Origin: Lactifluus volemus
Taxonomy: Eukaryota; Basidiomycota; Agaricomycetes; Russulales; Russulaceae
Length of the DNA stretch: 64,000 nt
NCBI GenBank assembly: GCA_022376515.1
Contig: WTXI01000083.1
Location: 81,079 to 145,078 of the forward strand
Direction of reading: 5' to 3'
Shown here: piece after piece, positions 38,289-49,317 of the stretch
How the letters are laid out: each line of letters begins with the position of its first letter
Position numbering within the stretch: the stretch's first letter is position 1
Position numbers and translations under genes: made by a program
The notes under the pieces: generated by a model
Database searches by the model: none
Seen by the model: only the letters and a program-made list of their open reading frames with translations
What the model was told of the DNA's origin: nothing

Positions 38289-39687
38289 GGAGGAGGAGAT
38301 AGTGGGAGTGGTGATGGTGCGAATACGCCGTTTCCTCTTGGCTTTTATCTCCCCCTCCTATCGCATTGGGGTTGCGCTGATAGAACTCCTTAATGAGCTC
38401 CGGAGCTTTCACATTGCCAGCGGGTTCCCAACTATCATGAGCGGGTGAATATCCCTTCCAACGAAGGAGATACTCAAGCTTTTCTGCCTTCCCTTTCTTG
38501 CGCGCATCAATGATCTGTTCCACCTCATATTCCGGTTCGCCTTCCATCAGATCAGGTGGCGGTTCCGTGAAGTTACGCCCATGTTCCTCCGTCTCCTTGT
38601 AAGGTGTTAACAAGGACGCGTGGAAGACGTTGTGAATGCGCCAGTGTGGGGGAAGCTGGAGGCGGTACACCACTGGGGAAATGACGTCAATGATGGGGAA
38701 TGGACCATATCTTTTGGGTCCCAACTTTGCGGACGGATAGATTGTCTTTAGGTTTGTTCCCTCCAACAATACTTGCTGTCCTTTTTCGAATGGGTAGAAG
38801 TGCCTTTGACCCTTCTTTCTCTGGCGCCTTTTTAGCCACAGTTCCTGCGCCTTTCTGATAGCATCCTGGGCGCGCTCTCTAGCCTCCTTAAGCCACATCT
38901 GTCTTTGATGTAACACTGGGATATTTGTGCTTTTTCCGGAGGGGTGGATGATTGGGTTTGCGCCCCACAAGAGCTCACAGGGAGCCTTCCCTGTGCTCGC
39001 ATTTGGCCAGGAGTTGTGAACAAATTGGGCAAGAGGAAGAAGGTTTGCCCAGTCGTCTGTTGGCTGCTTCCATAGATCCGCAAATACTGCTCCACCCACT
39101 GATTAGCGCGTTCTGATTGTCCATCAGTCTGTGGATGATAAGCAGAGCTGATGTTCTGCGTGATTCCTAGCAGTTCACACATCTGGCGGGTGAAGTGTGC
39201 AGTGAAACGGGGATCTCTGTCCGAGATGACGTGGTGGGGGCAGCCAAAGAGGGGAAGATGTGTTCCACATAGAGCCGGGCCACTTCCTCTGCGTCAATTG
39301 TCTTCTGACAGGGCAAGAAGAAGGCTGCCTTCGAGCAATCGTGGTCCACTACTGTGAGGATCGAGTCGTATCCCTTTGAGACTGGGAGATCGGTGATGAG
39401 GTCAAGGGAAATGGTCTGGAAAGGGATCGCCTTCGGTTCAACAGTGATCGGCATCAATGGTGGTTTGGGCTTCACAGTATTGGGTTTCGTCATTTGGCAA
39501 GTTGCACACCCTTGACGTAGTTCTGAACAAACTGTCGCATCGTCGGCCACCAGTAGTCCTCAGATACCTTCTGAAGCGTCGTGGCGATGCCTGGGTGCCC
39601 AGCCAAGGCATGGTCATGGTACTCATGTAAGATCTGTCGCTTCAGATCCTCCTGGTCTGCACCACAGGTCTTCCTTGATGCACCCAT
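38281..39687 (-). pseudogene. gypsy integrase with C-terminal chromodomain (frameshifted)
   Basis: The zinc-binding H2C2 region (HDHALAGHPGIATTL, then CATCQ) lies at 39490-39687. The core has DLITDLP with the first Asp, ISDRDPRFT with the second, and YHPQTDGQSERANQ with the Glu. The C-terminus carries a chromodomain (YEVEQIIDARKKG, EYLLRWKGYSPAHDSWEP, 38281-39099), which in chromoviruses steers insertion to modified histones. The parts lie in at least three frames, so one or two indels break it. Confidence 0.85.
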
Positions 39688-39773
39688 GATGATTCACTGA
39701 ATCAAGTGGGTAGGAGCGATGCAACTCCGCGAAATAGTCTGGTGTGCGTGCTTGCCAATCCCAAACCTGCTGT

Positions 39774-41072
39774 TCAGGCGCTGACCTCCACTGCCCGCGC
39801 GAAGAGTTTGTCAGGCAGGACAAGGGTGTTTTCGTTATCATGTTTCCCTTCGTCCACTCCCGGTGGTCTGGACAGCGCGTCAGCCTTGTTCAGCTTGCCT
39901 GGGCGGTGCACCAGTTTGTAATTGTAGTCCGCAAGGTCACTGAGGTACCTTGCTACGCGTCGGTTGATTCTCTGGGGTTGCCGGTAGTATCGAAGATTAT
40001 TGTGATCGGTGTGCACAATGGCAGTGAAGGGAGAGGAGAGGAACAAGTGTCTCCATCGTCGCAAACCCCGAATCACCGCCAAGAGCTCTCTATCATGGAC
40101 GTCATACCCTCTCTCAGCTTCGTTCAATGTCTGGGAGTGGTAGCCCACTGGACAGAGCCTCTGTTTGTCATTTCGTTGGTAGAGGATGGCCCCAGTGGCA
40201 TACTGGGACGCGTCCACCTCCATCTCGAAGGGGCGGTCATAGTCAGGTCTCTGGAGGACAGGGTCGGACTCTATGATCTGGAGGAGTGCATCCAAGGCTT
40301 TGGTGCACTCATCCGTCCATTTGAATGGTCGTCCCTTCTTCAGTAAGGCAGTGAGTGGCGCCGCGAGGTGTGCAAAGTGGGGAATAAATGGTCTCTGATA
40401 CCCCAACACACCAAGCGTGCTCCGGACCTCCTTCACTGAAGACAAGGTTCGAGGCCATTGAGATAGTCCTTTCCTCTTCGTGGGATCGATGCGGATGGTC
40501 CCGTGTTCCACACGGATGCCAAGGTAGTCAATGCTGGTCTGCTCAAACTTGCACTTCGACAGTTTGAGGAAGAAGGATTCTTGGCGGAACATCTCGAGGA
40601 TTTCTCGGACTATCCTCCTGTGTTCCTCCACGTCTCCTCCTGTGGCCACCAAGACATCGTCCATGTACACAAACACCTTCCCTGGGTAGCGGTTCATGAT
40701 CTTAGCAAAGACCCGATCCATGCAACGCTGGAAGGTGGCTGGAGAGTTCTGGAGGCCGAAGAGCATCACCTTTGGTTGGTACAGGCCAAAGGGAGTCTTA
40801 AACGCAGCCTTCCATCGATCCTCAGGGCGAATCTGGATGTTATGATAGCCCCAACGAATGTCTAGTGCCGTGAAGAGGGTGCGTCCATGCAACGCTTCCA
40901 GAATTTGCTCAATGCGAGGGATGGGGTACACATCTCGAATCGTCCAACTGTTCACTTCCCTATAGTCCTGGATGGGTCGGAGACTCCCATCTCTTTTCTT
41001 TATAAAGAACCAAGGGGTCGACCAAGGAGAGTTGGACTTTTCGATGAATCCCCACTGCTCATTCTCTTTCAA
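39774..41072 (-). pseudogene. gypsy reverse transcriptase and RNase H
   Basis: A 432-codon open frame with WSTPWFFIKKRDGSLRP, TALDIRWGYHNIQI, the catalytic box FVYMDDVLVAT and then RNase H (EMEVDASQYATGAILYQ, HTDHNNLRYY, ADALSRPPGV). The frame is open here, but links to protease and integrase are broken; ALDIRWGYH and the start region suggest that the upstream part is truncated. It copies element RNA into DNA in the virus-like particle. Confidence 0.88.
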
Positions 41073-41117
41073 GAACTTCTGGGTCGCTTCCTTCTCTCCC
41101 TCGTGAGGGCATAGACT

Positions 41118-41830
41118 TTACAATTGATGGAAGCTGGGGCGTCCTCCTTCAGACAATGGCATGATCCTCTGGTCGTGAAGGTGGGAAACGATGGGATTTT
41201 TCTTCGTCAAAGACGTCCGCATAGTCTCGGTATTGGGGTGGTAGCACCTCGTGCTTTCCCCACTGGCTACCTGCTCTTGGTGCGCCTTTATGGCCCATTC
41301 CTGGGCCACATTGGTGCGATCAATGCGTGCTGGTTCCTTCTCCCTGTCCTTGTATATCTGACGAGGGCGCTGGAACTTCCTCCACTTGGTTTCGATCCGT
41401 ACTCCCCCGTTCTGCACTTCCCCTTGGTCCAATCGATGCGAGGATTGAACTCTGAGAGCCAGGGGTGCCCAAGAGTACACGATCTTTGCCAAGATTGGTG
41501 ACATAGAACCGCTGGAGAGTGTCTTTGTCTCCACGACACAGCGAAGACACAATACTCCGTGAGTGTCCCAGCCTGGTTCTGGGTTCCATCCACATTGTAG
41601 ACGTAGCGGGGGTGAGGGAGTTTATGAGTGCTGAGTCCCCATCGGCGGACTGTGCGCTGATCAAGGAAGTTTTCCGTGGCTCCACTGTCGACTAAGGCGA
41701 CATCTGCGACCGTTTTGTGGACATTTGAAAACGAAATGGGCAAATTCAAAGCATTGGCATTGGCATAGCTAATGTACATTCGTTTCAGTCCTAAGGCTCG
41801 TACCCAGGTCGCGCGGCACGAGCTCTTCAA
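41118..41830 (-). pseudogene. gypsy aspartic protease region
   Basis: Contains VALVDSGATENFLDQ, the DSGA active site of retroviral-type proteases, in 41288-41830, followed by linker sequence in shifted frames. It would cleave the Gag-Pol polyprotein. Frames change at least twice. Confidence 0.75.
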
Positions 41831-42035
41831 AAATCCTGGGGCGCAGAGTCGGTGGAGTCAACCATATCCTTGATAAAGCGTTCCTTGTCGTCGTCAGACA
41901 ACTTCATAAGTCCGTCCATAAGCTGGTCGCGGGTGATTTCCTTTCTTTCTTCTTCGACAGCCCGCACTGCGGCGGGGCGCTGTGCAGGCTTGCTGTCCTT
42001 GTGCTGGCTCTTTTTCTTCTCAGGGCATGAGCTAC

Positions 42036-43187
42036 TTATGTGGCCCTGCGACGGCAGATGAAGCAGCGTCCTTCTGCCCGTAGCTTCTTCTTTTCTTCAG
42101 GTGTAGGCCCCCCTGTGCGAATGGCATCCACATCCATGGCGTCTGAGGGCCGTGGCTTCACTTGTCTGCCCGGCTGGTACCTTCCCAAGGCCGCAGCAAG
42201 GCGTCGGCGGAAGTCCTGGCCTGGCCTGTCTCCAGAGGTGGCTCTGGCTTCGATGTACCTCCCTTGACGCCTCAGGGCCGCTGCCTGCCATCCCGCCAGA
42301 GTGTCGGGCAAGGTGGGTTCAAAATCAATGATCTTCTCGCGGAGGGCTCGCTTCAGCCCATCCTTGAATCGAAGGAGGGTTCCTTGCTCGTTTGGACCCC
42401 ACTTGGCGAGAGCGATTAGCGTGTTGAAGTTATTGATGTATGTTTTGAGGTCCTCCCCTGCATTTCCAGGGCGAGCAGGCTTCCCAACGCCTCCTCTCTG
42501 GCCACAGTGTTCTCGAACTGTGCTCTGAATGCGTTGTCGAAGTTCGTCCAAACCATTTCATCGTTTGGATCAGTGGCTAGGAGTGGTGTGGATGCTGTCG
42601 CCACATCGCCACTCCATTCATGAGAGGCTGGATGATTCCATCGACCCATTGGTCGACTGCTTGCCTCGGATCCTTCCTATACAGGTGAGGACCCGCAGGT
42701 AAGGGTTGCTTATGGAGGGGTGGTCCCGGTTCATTTCCCAAAAGACGAGAAGGCGCGACGGAAACGTGCAAGGTCGTCACGATCCCCATTGAAAATTTCA
42801 GGGATCGTGCCATAGAGGGCTGAAGGCTGGTGTGGTTGACCACCTGCTGCTTGTCCTCCCGGAGGGGGAGCTCCTCCTCCTCCTCCGCCTCCTCCACCGC
42901 CCTCCACCGCCTCCTCCTCCGCCTCCACTTCCTCCCGGCTGTGCCCCAGCCGGAGGTCCTCCTCCAGGTTGCCCAGAGGAGCTGAATCCTGTGATGCCAG
43001 CTAGTGCTGTTGGTGCGGTAATGGCAGTGCTGACTGCAGCTGACCTGATGAACGCACTACCACTAGGCACACTAGGATGAGGTTGTGGAGAGGGGGAGAG
43101 AGCGGCTGGAAACATGGTGGGATCACCAACATTCCACTGGTTGGGTCTGTCACCATTGACACACTGAGTCGGAGTATGGTGATCCAT
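42036..43187 (-). pseudogene. gypsy gag, frameshifted
   Basis: The capsid-like part (YINNFNTLIALAKWG, FKDGLKRALREKI) and the first half of a zinc knuckle (GRCFICRRR) lie in 42036-42551. Upstream frames carry a glycine-rich run (GGGGGGGGGG) and PEIFNGDRDDLARFRRAF. The pieces lie in three frames, so gag is broken by indels. Confidence 0.75.
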
Positions 43188-43864
43188 TGTTTTTGTACTG
43201 GGGGCACTTGCAACGTCGAGGTTGGTTCAAGCTGCTGATGAATTCCAGGGGAACACTGGTCAAAGGGGTTGTGCGGCTTGATAACCGGTTCAAATAACTG
43301 TCCACTAGGTGAAAGTGCTTCGGGTCGTTCTGGGGTACTTCCAGATCCTGAGCCTGCCGGTGTCAAGGACAGCGCGTGTACTGGATAGTCTGGGTGCTGT
43401 GGATCACTTGGTTTCCACCAGCCGAGTTCAAATCGTGCGATGTCGTCGTCTGTGATGTATCTCCCTATCTCGTCGCGTAGTCTGTGTTTATCAAACCACT
43501 CGACGTGATACCACTTCTGGTTGATAAACTCGATGGGCCGTGTGGATCTCCTTTGTCAAAAGCCCAATAGGCACTTTGCTTGGGGTTTTCTTGACGTTCT
43601 ATCCAAAAGGCGTGCCCAACTACGTGGTCTGGGAGGTCTGGTGCGTCTCTGGTTCGACTCTGGTGAGCTTCCCCTTCTCTGAGGTCCAACCAACAGTTAT
43701 GGAAGCCGTTTTGTCGATCAATCGCCCACTCTTCGCAAGAGGAGCGGTCTCAGTAGCCTATAAGTTGTTCACTCTAGCAAGAGGAACGAAAAATTTCTGT
43801 GCACTCTGGCACACACTTTCTCGGCCTGAAAGAAAGTGGGCAACGGTCTGGTTCGTTCGGGGTA

Positions 43865-43885
43865 CACTTCTTGTGACAAGAAGTG
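43865..43885. repeat. perfect 10 bp palindrome in the gypsy leader
   Basis: CACTTCTTGT, one G, then ACAAGAAGTG. It lies about 31 bp inside the 5' LTR edge, in the leader between LTR and gag, where dimer linkage or priming structures would be. No standard tRNA primer site (TGG...) is seen next to the LTR. Confidence 0.6.
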
Positions 43886-43916
43886 GAGGGTAGGAGCTTC
43901 AGCTTATGTCACGGTT

Positions 43917-44822
43917 CGCAGGGACCGTGGCTCGAAGTGAGCGTCGTTCTGGTTGGCTATTGCTGTGGCGAGTCGGACAAGACTAGCAACACCAAATAGT
44001 CGATTCTAGCACGCGCAGACAAGTCCTAGGGAGTAGACTTGACTGTGCGAACTCTCGGTGTTCGTATCGCGTGAGGCGGTTAATACGGGCCGGCGCACGC
44101 GATGGTCGGAGTTACCGTTCCAAAAGGATAGACGGTGGCAGATGGTTAATGACATGTGTAGGTTCAACCGCAACACGGGCGCGAGTGTATTGGAACGCAA
44201 GGGTCTCGCCTTCCAAGGACACTCGTGGAGGTTGAACTAAGGTTCGAGGGCGGACGCGGGTGAGAAGTGGGACTACTTCTCACAGCGCGTTCGTATTAGG
44301 GTTCAGGCGTCTGGGACTTGTTACAGGAAATGGAACAAGTTCACAGATGTCTGATCGTGGCGCGAAGTACCTAGATCAAGGTACGAAGAGGGGATTCACA
44401 AGAAGAGAGGAGGAAGATGCGATGCGAGTGTGAGCAGGAGACAATGAACTGCGATTCTAGACGAAGCTGAAGCTGGGGCTTTAGCTCGTCTACAGGGCCC
44501 TATTTATGCGTACAGGGGCCAGCCAACTATCTACAAAGGTCACAGTACAGTAGCGAAGTCAAGACTATTGACTAAGGACCTGAGTCAGTTCTGATGACTC
44601 AAGAACTGACTCAGTGCGTCTGACTCAAGATCTGAGTCAAGAACGCTGACTCAAGATTTGAGTCATGATCCCTGAGTCAAATACACGTCCAAAACGGCGA
44701 CGCACAGCCCCTAGAAGTCGAACAGAAGGGGCTGGCCAAGGAAAGGGATCCTAGGTCACAACACAAGTCGAAATCAGACGGAAAACAGTAAGAATGGGCC
44801 GGCGGCCCGCATAACCGTAACA
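43917..44822 (-). repeat. 5' LTR of the minus-strand gypsy element
   Basis: 906 bp copy of 36435-37363. It also has eight TGACTCA/TGAGTCA sites (44581-44679). Differences from its partner are mostly single-base gaps, often in short runs. Confidence 0.92.
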
Positions 44823-47197
44823 TACTCCAACGCGTTCAAGAAGACCCAGTCCTATACCGACCTGACTACTCAAAACCCTTTGAACTTGAAGTAGACGCCT
44901 CCCAATATGCCACTGGAGCAGTCCTACTCCAAAGAGACAAAGATAACAAACCTAGAGCAGTCAGTTATGACTCACACACCTTCAACGCTGCTAGTGTTTG
45001 AAAGTCCGGTCGGTCCGGTTTTTTGACCCTACGATGGGTAGACCGGAACCGGAACCGGTCTAGGGCTGACCCAGATGTTGGGAGGACCTAACCTGACCGA
45101 CTAAGACCGGTCTTTTGTGGTTAATAGACTGAAAAAAGACCAGTTAAGAGTCTTAAGACCGGTTTTTTGTCATAAAATTTGTTGTACTATAAAACCTATA
45201 TGTATCTCAACAAATATTACCCGGAACACTTAGCCATTATGGGGAAAGATAGACATTGTAATTCCCTGGCATGTGATCCAATTTTTAAGGGATTCCATCA
45301 AGAATTGACCAAGTTATGTCCAAACAAAAGTGCAATGTATTAGTTTGTGGTTTGCAGTTGTAGTTTGTGATATGTAGTTTACAACTTGTCAGGGCTGTTA
45401 AAGGAATGAAATATACAAGGTACAGATGTTAATGTGCATTATCTCAATGTTGTGGATGATGTCTAACTGTACTCCACATTTTGTAGCACAAGTTATAAGC
45501 AGTACCATCAATGTTATTCTGATTATGAAAAAAAAATGGTATTAAAATATATTTGGTTGTATCTTTCTCAGTTCTTGACCGTTTGGATGAACCAAGGGCT
45601 GAATTCAAGGCAATAAGCAGGGAAATTAGGGAGGATAGCTCACGTGATCAATAACCAGTCTTAACCGGTTTAAACTGGTCTTTTTGCGGTTAACAATATT
45701 TCTCAAATTTGAAAGACCTTAACCTTAACTGCTAAAGACCAGTCCTTAACCTTAACTGCTGGTCCGGTCCATATCGGTCCAGTTAGGTCCAGTTAATGGT
45801 CTTTTTGCAGTCCTATAACCGGACTTTTAAACACTAAACGCTGCAGAAAGAAATTACCCAGTTTATGACCGCGAACTCTTAGCAGTCGTCAGAGGACTCC
45901 TTTGCTGGGAACATGTGTTACTATCCTCACCTTTCCAATCAAAGTATACACCGACCACAACAATCTTCGATTTTATCGGTCACCACGAAACATCGCACGA
46001 AGAGTAGCGCGCTATCTGAGCAAGTTAGCAGAGTTCAACTTTGAACTTATCCATAAACCAGGGGCCACAAATCGTGCTGATGCTTTATCACGACATCCCG
46101 CCATTCCAAAAGGCGATGACGACAACGAAGACGTTGTGGTGTTACCTGACAAACTCTTCGTCCAAGCGATGGAACTTTATTCCATTGAAGACCGTGTCTG
46201 GTTAGCACAAAAGGAAAGCGACGACCTCATGAAACGATGGGCTGAAGAACATCAGCTAGAACAAGATCATGAAGGACACTGGTGGAAAGCAGACGCCCCA
46301 GTAGTTCCTGAAGACGATCAGCTGAAGAAAGATATACTCTGGCGTTATCATGACCATCAGCTTGCTGGCCATCCAGGCATCGCCAACACCATGATAGAAG
46401 TCTTCCATAACTTCTGGTGGCCTGGACTCAAACAATACGTCACACAATATGTCAAGGGATGTGTTACGTGTCAGTCGACAAAACCCCTTACCCACCGACC
46501 AAGACCCCCTATCGCTCCCATCAAACCACGAGAAAAGGAAGCATCCAACGTTCCCTTTCAAGTTGTTGCGATGGATCTTATCACAGATCTTCCCGAATCA
46601 CACAGATATGATTCCATCCTCACGATCGTTGATCACGATTGCACTAAAGCTGCCGTCTTCTTACCATGTACAAAGAAGATCACCACGGAAGAAGTTATCA
46701 ACCTATACATCTCCAACGTTTTTCCAAACTACGGCATTCCCCGAAGAATCATTTCTGATAGAGATCCCCACTTCACATCACACCTGGCCACAGGACTCTG
46801 TCAGAAACTCAAAATATCGCAAAACATTAGTACCGCTTACCACCCTCAAACGGATGGCCAATCAGAAAGAAGTAACCAACGAGTAGAACAATATCTCCGC
46901 ATCTACGGCAATGACTACATGAACGATTGGTCTACGCTGTTACCCATGGCCCAGTTTGTCCATAACTCATGGCCAAACGCCACAACCGGATTTACTCCAT
47001 ACGAACTCCTCATTGGATACACCCCTCTTGTTGCGACTTCTCAGATCACAAGCCATCTACCCTATGTCAATAAAAGATCTGAAGAACTCAAAAACATCCA
47101 GGAAAAAGCCCGATCAGCAATGAAACACGCACAGACCCTCCTTCACAACGCACGGAACACAAGAAGGGTCAACGCCACTACCGAAAATATGCCGTAG
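44823..47197 (+). pseudogene. gypsy RNase H and integrase, split by a hAT insertion
   Basis: Up to 44991 the sequence encodes the RNase H start (EVDASQYATGAVLLQRD). The coding frame continues at 45845 with YPVYDRELLAVVRG, then TDHNNLRFYRSP and ADALSRHP. The integrase follows: HDHQLAGHPGIAN with CVTCQ for zinc, MDLITDLPES, IISDRDPHFTSH and YHPQTDGQSERSNQ for the catalytic triad. The frame from 45902 is open to 47197, where an indel causes a stop. Confidence 0.88.
44992..45836. mobile_element. 845 bp hAT-type non-autonomous element, 8 bp target duplication
   Basis: The ends are inverted repeats, TAGTGTTTGAAAGTCCGGT on the left and TAGTGTTTAAAAGTCCGGT read from the right (18 of 19 identical). 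AACGCTGC occurs on both sides (44984-44991 and 45837-45844). Taking out the element plus one copy leaves the gypsy RNase H frame continuous. No transposase is encoded. The inside is rich in repeated ACCGGT/CCGGTC motifs near both ends, likely binding sites. Confidence 0.93.
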
Positions 47198-47231
47198 GAG
47201 AAAAAGTCTGGCTTGAAGGTACCAATCTCAA

Positions 47232-48680
47232 ATGACGCACCTTAGCAGCAAACTAGCCCCAAAACGCTACAGACCTTTTACAATCACCAAAGTCATATCA
47301 CCAGTAGTTGTACGCCTCAAACTCCCAGATCGATGGCAGATTCATGATGTGTTTCACACATCACTGATCGCCCCCTATACGGAAACACCCGAACATGGTC
47401 CGAACTTTGAACAGCCTGTACCGGAACTTGTAGACGGAGAAGAGGAGTACGAAGTAGAAGCTGTTCTAGGGTCCAGACGTATCGGACCAAAGAACAAGAC
47501 AAGACTCCAATATCTCCTAAAGTGGAAAGGCTATTCCGCTGCACACAACACATGGGAACCAGCTGAGAATGTTGACGCCCCAGAACTACTCACAGCCTTT
47601 TACAAAGCTCAACCAAAAGCTATAAGAACCCTCTTGCTTCAACAAGAAACGACATCACCAACTTTCATCCCCACCACTACCACACCACCACTATCAACCT
47701 CCCTCACAGTTCACCGTATGCAACATGTCCCAGCCCAATATGACCTACCCACACCACGTCCCATCCGCCCGATCCACCCGTCGTCCCTCTACCAATCCTT
47801 GTTCAGCCTCTCCACCATTTATCCCAGTGACCTATACACGGCGTCCGAGAAACCGCTCCCCGACCCCCGTTCTCCCACCTTATACCCGCGAATTACCCCA
47901 CTTGACGACGCCCTCAGAGAATCGCTCTTCCAGGCCTGCGAGTTCACAGCATGGGCCATACAGCAACCCAAACCGACGAGTTCGCTTTGGGACTACCTCA
48001 CACCTACCTCCGACCACCCGCGGTCCCTACTCCCCGTCCTCGCATCACCAACATGGCATGAGAACCTCCCCGATTTTGGTGGACTCCCACGGAGCGACGC
48101 TGCCCCCTCCCCACCAAACAACCAACTACCCTCCTTACCAAGCTCACCGACCTCTAATGTCCGCGACTCGCCCGCCTCATCTGTCTCCCCTATCCAGGAC
48201 GACGAACTCAGATGGGCATTTGATAATGACGGCAACGCTGACGACGACAAGTGGCCAAGGAGTCCAATTTATGACAGCACGCATCCCCTTTACTGCAAGA
48301 CTTGCGTGGAACGGGTCGTCAATAGTAGCAGTGGAACCGCCGCTGATAGTGCCGCAGCCAGGGTCACGCACACACCCTATTGTGGTCGATGCAAGCGACG
48401 AAACCCCGGGCACCTCTACATCGAGTGCCCCCTCCACCAATGGTGCGAATGGTGCGCTGACTACGGCCATTCAGGCCCTTCGTGTCATGAACCCCACCAG
48501 CAATGCAAGTTCGGAGATGCTTGTAGAGTCCCCTTAGAACACCCTCACTGGCACTGGTCGTGTCCCTACACCAGCGACAAGAAGGCTTACCTCTGGTATG
48601 GCCACGGTGTCGATCGCTCCACATCTGGCTGGATCAACGTGGAGATGAGTGACTGGGACTATGCTGCTGACCATGAATGA
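47232..48680 (+). CDS. gypsy integrase C-terminus, chromodomain and zinc-knuckle tail
   Basis: An open frame of 482 codons. It starts in the integrase C-terminal region (LAPKRYRPFTITKVISPV) and carries a chromodomain (EVEAVLGSRRIG, YLLKWKGYSAAHNTWEP). A proline/serine-rich linker of about 240 residues follows, then a cysteine/histidine-rich tail (CKTCVERV, CGRCKRRNPGHLY and the knuckle CEWCADYGHSGPSC). The tail is not part of usual Pol. The other gypsy element here has the same region behind a single stop codon. Confidence 0.75.
   Translation: MTHLSSKLAPKRYRPFTITKVISPVVVRLKLPDRWQIHDVFHTSLIAPYTETPEHGPNFEQPVPELVDGEEEYEVEAVLGSRRIGPKNKTRLQYLLKWKGYSAAHNTWEPAENVDAPELLTAFYKAQPKAIRTLLLQQETTSPTFIPTTTTPPLSTSLTVHRMQHVPAQYDLPTPRPIRPIHPSSLYQSLFSLSTIYPSDLYTASEKPLPDPRSPTLYPRITPLDDALRESLFQACEFTAWAIQQPKPTSSLWDYLTPTSDHPRSLLPVLASPTWHENLPDFGGLPRSDAAPSPPNNQLPSLPSSPTSNVRDSPASSVSPIQDDELRWAFDNDGNADDDKWPRSPIYDSTHPLYCKTCVERVVNSSSGTAADSAAARVTHTPYCGRCKRRNPGHLYIECPLHQWCEWCADYGHSGPSCHEPHQQCKFGDACRVPLEHPHWHWSCPYTSDKKAYLWYGHGVDRSTSGWINVEMSDWDYAADHE
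47725..48537 (+). CDS. overlapping 270-codon frame (+1) within gypsy Pol tail
   Basis: Begins MSQPNMTYPHHVPSARS and ends SNASSEMLVESP, entirely inside the Pol-tail frame and +1 to it. It is Pro/Ser/Thr-rich with a less biased part (LTTTSGQGVQFMTARIPFTARLA). Its counterpart in the other gypsy element has the same relative frame and a similar closing block. Such length without a stop is notable, but biased composition could also explain it. Confidence 0.5.
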   Translation: MSQPNMTYPHHVPSARSTRRPSTNPCSASPPFIPVTYTRRPRNRSPTPVLPPYTRELPHLTTPSENRSSRPASSQHGPYSNPNRRVRFGTTSHLPPTTRGPYSPSSHHQHGMRTSPILVDSHGATLPPPHQTTNYPPYQAHRPLMSATRPPHLSPLSRTTNSDGHLIMTATLTTTSGQGVQFMTARIPFTARLAWNGSSIVAVEPPLIVPQPGSRTHPIVVDASDETPGTSTSSAPSTNGANGALTTAIQALRVMNPTSNASSEMLVESP

Positions 48681-48714
48681 ACGCAGGTGGGACTGCGCCT
48701 TAGATGGGGGATGG

Positions 48715-49317
48715 TGTTATGGACTGACACGTGCTTTGCTGACTCATACTGTACATTTTCGGACTGCTGACTCATTTCTGCTGACTCCCTTGCTTATGCG
48801 AATGGACTGCCAATCACTTTGTTTCAGATCGCTTACTTATTCTCTCACAATACAGCCCGCACAGCACCGTACAGCCGCAAGCAACAGCCACATGTACAGA
48901 TGACTTGCTGATTCCTGAAACATGTTTCAAACCCTGAAAGCTGTACGAAGGTCACAGCCCCTATGGCTGTGTACATAGCCTCGTCTTCTTGTATATAAAC
49001 CCTGTACTTTCTGTCCTAGAGACCTTAAGTCTCAGTTTTGTTTCGCAATCCAAGTCTTCTATCTATTAGAACCTTGCTTGCCTAGAAGCATCAGACCTGA
49101 GAGAACCCTCTTGACATCACGCTCTTCGACTTCTCGACACTTTGGTCTCATCCCTGAGCCCAAAGCCCTTGACCTCTGAAACGCCCTTGACTTAGTCATT
49201 TACTAAGTCTCGTCTTTATCAAACCTTTGATCTTGACTTGCACGTCTTGCAAGTCTCGCTCTTGACTTCACGAACGATCGTACACTTTGTACAAAGGTCC
49301 CACTTGGAACCTTAACA
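48715..49317 (+). repeat. 3' LTR of the truncated plus-strand gypsy element
   Basis: 603 bp, TGTTATGG to CCTTAACA, preceded by a purine-rich tract (GATGGGGGATGG, 48703-48714). It has two TGACTCA sites (48740-48746, 48768-48774) upstream of TATATAAACCC (about 48990-49000). No second copy is in the window. Confidence 0.8.

Larger units (their letters stand above)
36435..44822 (-). mobile_element. Ty3/gypsy chromodomain retrotransposon with two LTRs
   Basis: An 8.4 kb element on the minus strand, bounded by LTRs at 36435-37363 and 43917-44822. On the minus strand its order is gag, protease, reverse transcriptase, RNase H, integrase, chromodomain and an extra 3' coding region. The coding parts have several frameshifts. 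The flanks (tcttg on the left, tactc on the right) do not match, so no target duplication is visible; the right flank is the reverse transcriptase/RNase H region of another gypsy element. Confidence 0.9.
44823..49317 (+). mobile_element. 5'-truncated Ty3/gypsy chromodomain element (plus strand)
   Basis: Begins abruptly in the reverse transcriptase/RNase H region and ends with its 3' LTR (48715-49317). The 5' LTR, gag, protease and most of the reverse transcriptase are missing at the junction with the other gypsy element. A hAT-type element interrupts it at 44992-45836. Confidence 0.88.

Noticed and set aside
39744..40346. 200-codon plus-strand frame
   Set aside because: Antisense to the gypsy reverse transcriptase/RNase H frame.
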